Source: Gnetum montanum (lineage: Eukaryota; Streptophyta; Gnetopsida; Gnetales; Gnetaceae). From it: a stretch of 64,000 nt of DNA. The notes beneath the pieces were generated by a model. That model saw only the letters and a list, made by a program, of their open reading frames with translations, did no database searches and was not told the DNA's origin. This document shows, in pieces, positions 58,044-64,000 of the stretch (position 1 is the stretch's first letter; each line of letters begins with the position of its first letter). The position numbers were made by a program, and so were the translations under genes. The stretch spans positions 890,370-954,369 of the forward strand of contig MNCI01002813.1 of NCBI GenBank assembly GCA_015680685.1, written 5' to 3'.

Positions 58044-58960
58044 TTATTTAAGAGCAAGTTTGGCATTGATTATGATTAACTTTTCATTGATTAAAAATGC
58101 ATACTCCATGTCAGCTGGTAGAGTTTTGAACTCTAGGGGCTCTTGCTTGAAGTTATCAAGGATTTCCAACTCTTGCCAATACGTATCATCATATTCATAA
58201 TCAAAGAGTTGGTGATGAACTTTCTCAAATTCATCCATGCCTTCAACATAAGCACAGGTCAAGATCTCAGTTGGTTTCATGCATAATGTGTTGCTATCAA
58301 AGTTAGCTGTCAAGCATTGGGTGCCATCTTGTTTTGTGGTTGCTATGTGCAGACACCTTTGAATATCTATTTTTTGTGCACACTGATTACATGCTTTGAT
58401 GAATGTACTCTTAATGAATTAGATTTTCTGCACGCAATTGCACTCGTTATCACTATATGTGATGCATGGAACACGCTTCTTCTCTAGCCTTCCAAATTCA
58501 TTTTCCCTGGAGATTTCCAAGGAAAGGTTCCATATGCTTATATGTGCATCAACTGTGCTTAACCATGCCCTACCCATCATGATGGGGAGGTCACCTTTGT
58601 AGTTTTCAACCTTGATCACCAGAAAATTGGTAGGGTAGGACCACCCATAAACTATGGTTACAATGGCCTCCACTAACCCTAAAGGGATAGTGATTGACTA
58701 GTTTGCCAATTCTAAATGGATGTTGCTCTTCTTGAGAGGTGGTAGATTCTAGGCTTTGTGCATGTCATGGGAGATGAGATTGACATTAGAACCTAAGTTA
58801 AGAAGAGCCTTGCATGGCTCATGTTTAGCAATATGCAAGCAAATAAGAGGACTCCGTAGGTTAGATCTCTTTATGGAAAGGTTACTAGCCTTGATCCAAT
58901 TAGAAATAGCATGAGTTAGCATCAAAATATATATTTGAGATGGCATTTGGTTTAAAGGGC
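58044..58960 (-). pseudogene. Protease region and linker of G2, copy 2
   Basis: The active-site block reads LLNLGSNVNLIS: the aspartate is lost but the glycine is kept, the reverse of the changes in copy 1. Downstream GWSYPTNFLVI and MGRAWLSTVDAHI are open at 58419-58673. An Asn/Ser/Pro-rich linker is open at 58749-59120. Confidence 0.8.
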
Positions 58961-59188
58961 TTTCAAATGTGTTTGATGCAGAGGATGAGGATGTTGAAGA
59001 TGTAGGGTGACCAACCACATTAGGTTGTGAGGGTTTGGAAGGACTGTTGGGTTGGAAAAATGGCCATTTCCTTAATTGATTGTCCAAACCACTTGGATAG
59101 GAGGCTAGATGTAAATTCACAATCCTTGTAGCATTTTGTTACTATAGCTATGAGGGAATTTCACCTTGCATGGATGAAGTAGGAGGTA

Positions 59189-61127
59189 ATTAAGTAAACT
59201 TATTTGATGAAAATTTAGTGGAAGACTTGGATGGTAGCAAACTACATTGATTGATGCTACTTATAAAGCATAATTAGAACAAGAGTTTCATATTTATTTC
59301 CTAATTTTTAACTTATTAAGATGGGATAGATAGTCATCATCTCTAGCTATGCTTCTTCTTATGGTATCACAATTGTTGATAGAAATAGGTATTAAGTAAT
59401 TGATGCATTAATTGCTAGAATTATGAAAGGTGAAAATTCACTTTATCAACTTGCCAATGCTATTAAGTCTTGTAATCCTATATCATTATGATGAATTGAA
59501 TACTTGATTGTTTGTATAAAGTCTAAACCTTATTCCTATGGCAATACAATTATATGACAACACAACTAATATAAAACTAAAACTGAAATTTTATTACGTT
59601 TGTAGACCCTCTAAATTTATTGGATAGTTGAAATAGACATACCATGAGTTTTGAAAAAATCATTAAGAAAATTACCAAGTATCGTTGGCAACATTTGGAA
59701 TGAAACAACCAAATTTGCAACTATAATATTCCATCCATGTAAATGATTGTAGGCCTAGAAGATGATGTAGAAGTATCCTTTGTCAATGTTGTAGGGACAC
59801 CTCTTCCAATCCCTTGTTCTACCCTACATGTTACATGTCTTTTTGAGTTGATTTTGTTGGCCATGATTCTTGGATGTTTTGGCATGTTTCAAGGTGTTTT
59901 GGGCTCATTTTGATAAGTTTAGGGGGTTCCAGGGTCTACAGGGACTTATTTGGAGGCATCTTGAGGCTCTTGGCATGAAAACAAGCATTTTTAATTTTTG
60001 GCACCTTCAAAAAGAGACATCTCCCTTGAAGTGTAGACGTCCCAAGTCCAAATGAGATGTCTACCAAAAATAGTAGATGTCTCTCCCAAGAGTAGGTTTT
60101 TCATAGGAGACATCTACATGAAGCCAGAGACAACCCAAATACATAAGGAAACTTCAAAAAATGCCCATTCCAGTTTTAGAAACAACCAAAGCAAGATGAA
60201 AAAAACTACGAAGAAGGTGAGAAAACTTGGAAAACATGTAAAGAACCTCAACTTGAGTTGAGGAAAGGTTTCTAGGGTTTTATCTCTGGTTGCTTATAAA
60301 TATTAATGTAATTCACCATTGTTGAGGCAAGAAGGAGCGTACCTTGACCATAAGCAAGAAAGAAAGCTTGTGAGAGTTGGGGAAGGAAAGCTTGTGCAAA
60401 GAAGTTGAGTGAGAGGTAAGGAAGAGCTCTTGAGAGATTAGGAGAATCTCTTATAAGTTTCCTGTCTTGAGCTTGGGCTCCATTGTGAACAATTGATGAT
60501 TGAGAGGGGACAAGTGTGGCCTCTAAGATCCTTGGGAGAGTTGTGAGTTGAGCTTTGCTCCTCATCTTTGTTGTATTTTATATGTATTTTGAGAATTATC
60601 TTAATATAAGAAAATTTTTATCCATTTTATTATGTTGTTCTTATTTTCTAAGCTAGATCTGCTTGGAAGTTGTCGATTGGGTCCTATTAGGGTCTATCAA
60701 GATGCACTGCCCCTGCACCATACCTAGAGTAAGAATTGCATAAAATTCAAACCATTGTCCTACACTTGTAACGATATAATGTGTAGTCTTACAAAGGCAC
60801 TCATTCCTCCATTTCAAACTTATGATCCCTACTCAAAGTCACAATCTTTTGCTTCTCACTCATAGTCACAATCATAATCCTAGGTTCATTTTAAAACCTC
60901 TTATGATAGAATTGATCATATTTTCCATCAATTTCTTTGGTTTGGTAAGCAACATAGAAAAAATTCTTCTATAATTGTTTGAGGTATACACATTAGTAGC
61001 AAGAAATATGGAGGACTTTATCTAATTAATTATTATAATCAAGGTGTTTCTCTTATAGCAAATTAGGTTGCAAAGTTCATTGGTGAAAGTGTTTGGATGC
61101 TCCTTTTAAGAAACAAACTTTGGCAAG
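59189..61127 (+). other. AT-rich DNA, LTR-like block and LINE fragment of copy 2
   Basis: Counterpart of 30636-32645. The hairpin pairs of the LTR-like block are present at about 60034-60118. The TATA segment is replaced by GCCAGAGACAACCC. The LINE relic begins near 60950 and is cut by G4 after GGCAAG. Confidence 0.5.
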
Positions 61128-62206
61128 TGATGAGATGTGATATGCACAAGCCACGATATCACGTACATGATATCGTGTTGTCCCCTACAATATCGCGTAT
61201 GCAATATCGCAGTCCGCCGCCAAATCTATAAATAAGAGGTGGCACTCCCCTCATTTCTCATCCTGGCTAGAAGTAGCAAAGCTCTAGCAGTTTGATCACT
61301 CCAGAGTTAGATTAATTTCCCATGTGCCCGTAGTAGGAGTCCTAGAGTGAACAGCTCTTTATTCGAGCAGCTTTGTACCTGAACACAAGTTGTGTACGGC
61401 AATAAAGACGAACTTGATTGGATAAACCTTGCAGTGCATGGATAGGATTTTATTTATTACTTTCCTAGAATGCGGTATGAGTACGAGTTGATTACGAGCA
61501 TCTAAGGATGTGTACGGCTATTCAAGGAATCGGCTGCTCGTCGCATGCGGTATGAGTACAACTTGATTACAAGCATTGTGACTACTTGGCAACCCAGTAG
61601 TGTATTCTAGGATCTATGCTTGGTAATCCCAGTGGTAGTCCCAGTGTGTACGGCTAGTCAAGGAATTGGCTGCTCATCGCACTTAGGCTAGTTAGGACCT
61701 CTCACCCTTCACTCCTAGAACGTAGGATAAGTACGACTTGGCTACGAGCACCTACGAGTGTGTATGGCTAGTCAAGGAATCAGCTGCTTATCACACTTAG
61801 GCTAGTTAGGTGCCTCAGTATGACCACTTTGAGCACGTGCATTACATGTGGTGATCCCAGTAACGTTTGGTAGCCACAGTTGCATAGTTCAAGGTGTGTA
61901 CGGTAAGTGGGAACGGATGCTGACGCTAGTTAATTTAGACTTAGGTCCGTAGTTAGAGTAGTTAGTTCTCTCAACCCTTCACCCTTTAGCATAGGAGATA
62001 AACCAGAAAAGACCAAAAAAATCATATACCTTGGACTTACTTAACCATACACCATGATAACAACAAGTAAGTCTGGGAAGACAATGATTGATTAACCCCA
62101 AGTGTTCCATGGGGCGTTTAGTCATTTAGTCTACGGAGTTTGAACGGATCGCGCATGCTATGCTCATTTCGTATGGTTGAGTATAGGGGTACCTCACCAC
62201 TCATCA
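61128..62206 (+). repeat. 5' LTR of G4
   Basis: 1079 bp from TGATGAGATGTGATATG to CACCACTCATCA. A GATATC array at 61137-61212 (five motif copies such as CACGATATCACG and CATGATATCGTG) is followed by a TATA box at 61227-61234 (TATAAATA). It is longer than the G3 LTR because of an internal repeat at 61460-61830. Confidence 0.9.
61460..61830 (+). repeat. Tandem repeats inside the G4 LTR
   Basis: A unit with GTGTACGGCTAGTCAAGGAA and TCGGCTGCTCRTCGCA occurs three times (near 61510, 61648 and 61760). A partner with GGTATGAGTACGAGTTGATTACGAGCA-like wording also occurs three times (near 61470, 61547 and 61722). They lie downstream of the TATA box, probably in R/U5. Confidence 0.75.
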
Positions 62207-62225
62207 TTGGCACCATTGCCAGGGA
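62207..62225 (+). other. Primer binding site of G4 (tRNA-Asp type)
   Basis: TTGGCACCATTGCCAGGGA directly follows the LTR, the same type as in G1 and G3. Confidence 0.78.
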
Positions 62226-62346
62226 CTAAGTGTCTGTGCGTTGAATAGAACATAAGGGATATCACTCACATCATTGTGAGCCTTAATGAACCTTTGGGTT
62301 AATTAAGAAAAAATTATATAACAGTAAAATTAGCGCACCAATAAAA

Positions 62347-63120
62347 ATGTCTTCTTCTCATAATAGCAACTCACCACCTAAGGATCATACACGAGACAGT
62401 CGGCAACATAAAAAACATAACCAAAATCAGCCAAGTCCTAAACAATATAAGATGACATATACTCATCTCGATGAGTATATTCCTAATTTTACTTTTGTTC
62501 TCCATCAAGATGAACAACTGCGGTGGAGAGATTTGCAAGGTAATATTGTGTTACCCCCAGATCAATCAATCTCTCGTATGCTTTTCTGTGCCTTGGTACA
62601 GATTGGCATGCAAGAACATTACGCTGAATATGTTGCGGATGATTTTGACATGAGGGACTATTACCCCACAGATGCCCAATGTATGAGAGATTTAAGGCAG
62701 GAGAGTCAACATACTTTTTTGAAGGGCAAGGCCCCACACGTCCTTAGCTAAATAAGAGACGAGGAACCCCTTATCATGGGTTCTTTAACAAAATATGTTC
62801 CCCCTCCTAACGATGGTGAGGAGGAAGGGTATCGAAACATAAGATCAACGATCCATATCCCTGGCTCTGATGCCCGTGAACACCAACTCTTCATAGAGGG
62901 AACAACCACTCATGCTAAGGATGGGCATTTTGATTGTCACCATGATCGGGGTCATAGCAGCCGAAGAGAAGGCAAGAAACATCATCATGGCGATGGTTCC
63001 CCTTCTTCTTCCCCTTCTTTACATCACTCACCCTCTCCTTTCACATCTGGGCACAGCCACCATGAACATAAAGGTGAGGATAAAAGTAAAAAGGATGAAA
63101 GACCTCGACGGGAAAGTTGA
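62347..63120 (+). pseudogene. Gag N-terminal part of G4, His-rich
   Basis: Starts MSSSHNSNSPPKDHTRDSR 122 bases after the PBS. The folded-looking block (YTHLDEYIPNFTFVLHQDEQ) is open to a TAA-type stop at 62749-62751. The frame resumes at 62776 with VPPPNDGEEEGY and a His/Ser-rich spacer (HFDCHHDRGHSSRREGKKH, HHSPSPFTSGHSHHEH). Only one clear stop separates the pieces, so this copy is younger or better kept than G1. Confidence 0.75.
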
Positions 63121-63239
63121 GAGAGAGGACAAGGGTAAGGACGTAGGGAGAGTAGGGAATCACATAGACATCACAAGCATCATGAAAGAGATGATCATGA
63201 TGAGCCCCTACTCGCAACCCGAAGTATGCTTGACATAAC

Positions 63240-64000
63240 AGAGGCAGTTAGGATTCCCACAAGGCATTTAAAGGATAGTCGGATCAAACGATTAGACATG
63301 AACAATATCCCACAATTTGAAGGGGGATACAATACTGACCCGCAAAATCATTTGTAAGCATTCCACGATGCCTGTCTCTTGCAGAATATAGATAGTGAGT
63401 GGAAAAAGCTTAAGTTGTTCCCAAGGACACTCATCAAAGAAGCAGAGAGCTGGTACCAGTCCTTAGAACCGGAAACCATCAAGAGGTGGAGTACGATGCT
63501 AGAACTGTTCAACGAAAAGTATCAAACATACTCTAGAGTGTCCAATTTGCATAAGCAGATCCAAGGTTGGAAGCAAGATCATCACGAACCCTTGGATGCT
63601 TCCATGGCCCACTACTACACATTGTTACATCGTTGCCTGGGCCATGGGTATGCACAGCGGGATCAACTTCGCCACATCGTGGATGGGCTAAGGCATGAAA
63701 TGAGACGAACCCTTGGAACTTATGCCCAAGAGAGGCTGTCACAACTTAGAGCCCATGAAGTGCAAAGCTTGTTGGAGCAAGTAGCAAATGAAGAAGGTGA
63801 GCTATGCAAAAGGGAAAGTGTGGAGGAGTACAACCACGATCCCTCCCTTTGAAGGAAGGGAGTGAAATTTTGTGATGAAGAGGATGAGTCACCAATCGAA
63901 AAGTTGGTGAACTGGAAAACCTTGCCGATCCAAAAGTTAACAACAAAAATAGTGGCTAAGGTAGACGATGTATGGAGTTCCTTAGACTCTAAAATTGAAA
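63240..64000 (+). pseudogene. Gag core of G4, cut by the window end
   Basis: Reads AVRIPTRHLKDSRIKRLDMN, FEGGYNTDPQNHL and, open at 63379-63852, KLKLFPRTLIKEAESWYQSL, LFNEKYQTYSRV, MAHYYTLLHRCLGHGYAQRD and RLSQLRAHEVQSLLEQ. A TGA follows at about 63850 and the frame goes on with RKGVKFCDEEDESP. No zinc knuckle is visible before the window ends. Confidence 0.8.

Larger units (their letters stand above)
49595..59188 (-). mobile_element. G2: truncated gypsy element, copy 2
   Basis: Same structure as copy 1 with the same 5' truncation point. The target-side bases GTAAT (49590-49594) precede TGATG. All coding parts are pseudogenes, and many stops are shared with copy 1, so most decay predates the duplication. 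Confidence 0.85.
35676..61127. repeat. Segmental duplication, copy 2
   Basis: Same order as copy 1 from GGTTAGGACTCTG onward, interrupted by G3 (41724-48510) and cut at 61127 by G4. Differences include the missing 478 bases at the N (39756), a deletion of about 450 bases in the G2 extra ORF, an expanded palindrome array at 53620-53745, and one extra GTA-rich unit near 37320. Any further part of the unit would lie beyond G4, outside the window. Confidence 0.85.
61128..64000 (+). mobile_element. G4: Athila/Tat-type gypsy element, 5' part, runs off the window
   Basis: A complete 5' LTR, PBS and most of gag are present in plus orientation. Its family is close to G3 and G1. The target-side bases are GCAAG (61123-61127); the matching duplication would lie outside the window. 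The insertion is in the LINE relic of duplication copy 2. Confidence 0.9.

Overview
The window looks like intergenic DNA from a large, repeat-rich seed-plant genome, most likely a gymnosperm. The reasons are long decayed LTR retrotransposons of the Ty3/gypsy Athila/Tat type primed by tRNA-Asp, a Ty1/copia Tork-type element, a PPR-DYW RNA-editing gene relic, high AT content, and in-frame stops that mostly sit where Gln, Trp or Arg codons are expected. Species identity cannot be fixed from the sequence. No complete functional host gene is visible. The best host coding candidate is the spliced 3' end of an unrecognised minus-strand gene (34519-35248).

Layout. 1-6225: gypsy element G1 (LTR end, PBS, gag, protease, RT/RNase H, integrase), all broken and truncated in integrase. 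6226-12689: a PPR-DYW pseudogene split by a complete copia element (6733-12090). 12690-13478: flank with one unrecognised GC-rich minus-strand ORF. 13479-33160 and 35676-61127: two copies of the same sequence about 22.2 kb apart. Each holds a foldback element with long inverted arms, AT-rich DNA with LINE and SINE-like relics, a 5'-truncated gypsy element G2 on the minus strand, and an LTR-like block. 33160-35675 is single copy here and holds the spliced gene tail.

Copy 2 of the duplication is interrupted by gypsy element G3 (41724-48510, 5-bp target duplication AGGAT), which lacks RT, RNase H and integrase, and by gypsy element G4 (61128 to the window end). G1, G3 and G4 share the tRNA-Asp type PBS and a His-rich Gag without a visible zinc knuckle. 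G2 carries an extra decayed ORF of about 935 codons downstream of pol, with its own TATA box and palindrome array in front.

The most unusual signals are (i) arrays of short palindromes directly upstream of TATA boxes in several unrelated LTRs and inside G2, (ii) symmetric base changes that keep one such palindrome perfect in both duplicate copies, (iii) the G2 extra ORF with its internal promoter-like module, and (iv) a conflict between the roughly 10% divergence of the G3 LTRs and the 2-3% divergence of the duplication it inserted into. Four single N characters at 26562, 39756, 41759 and 55663 mark assembly joins; three of them hide missing sequence.
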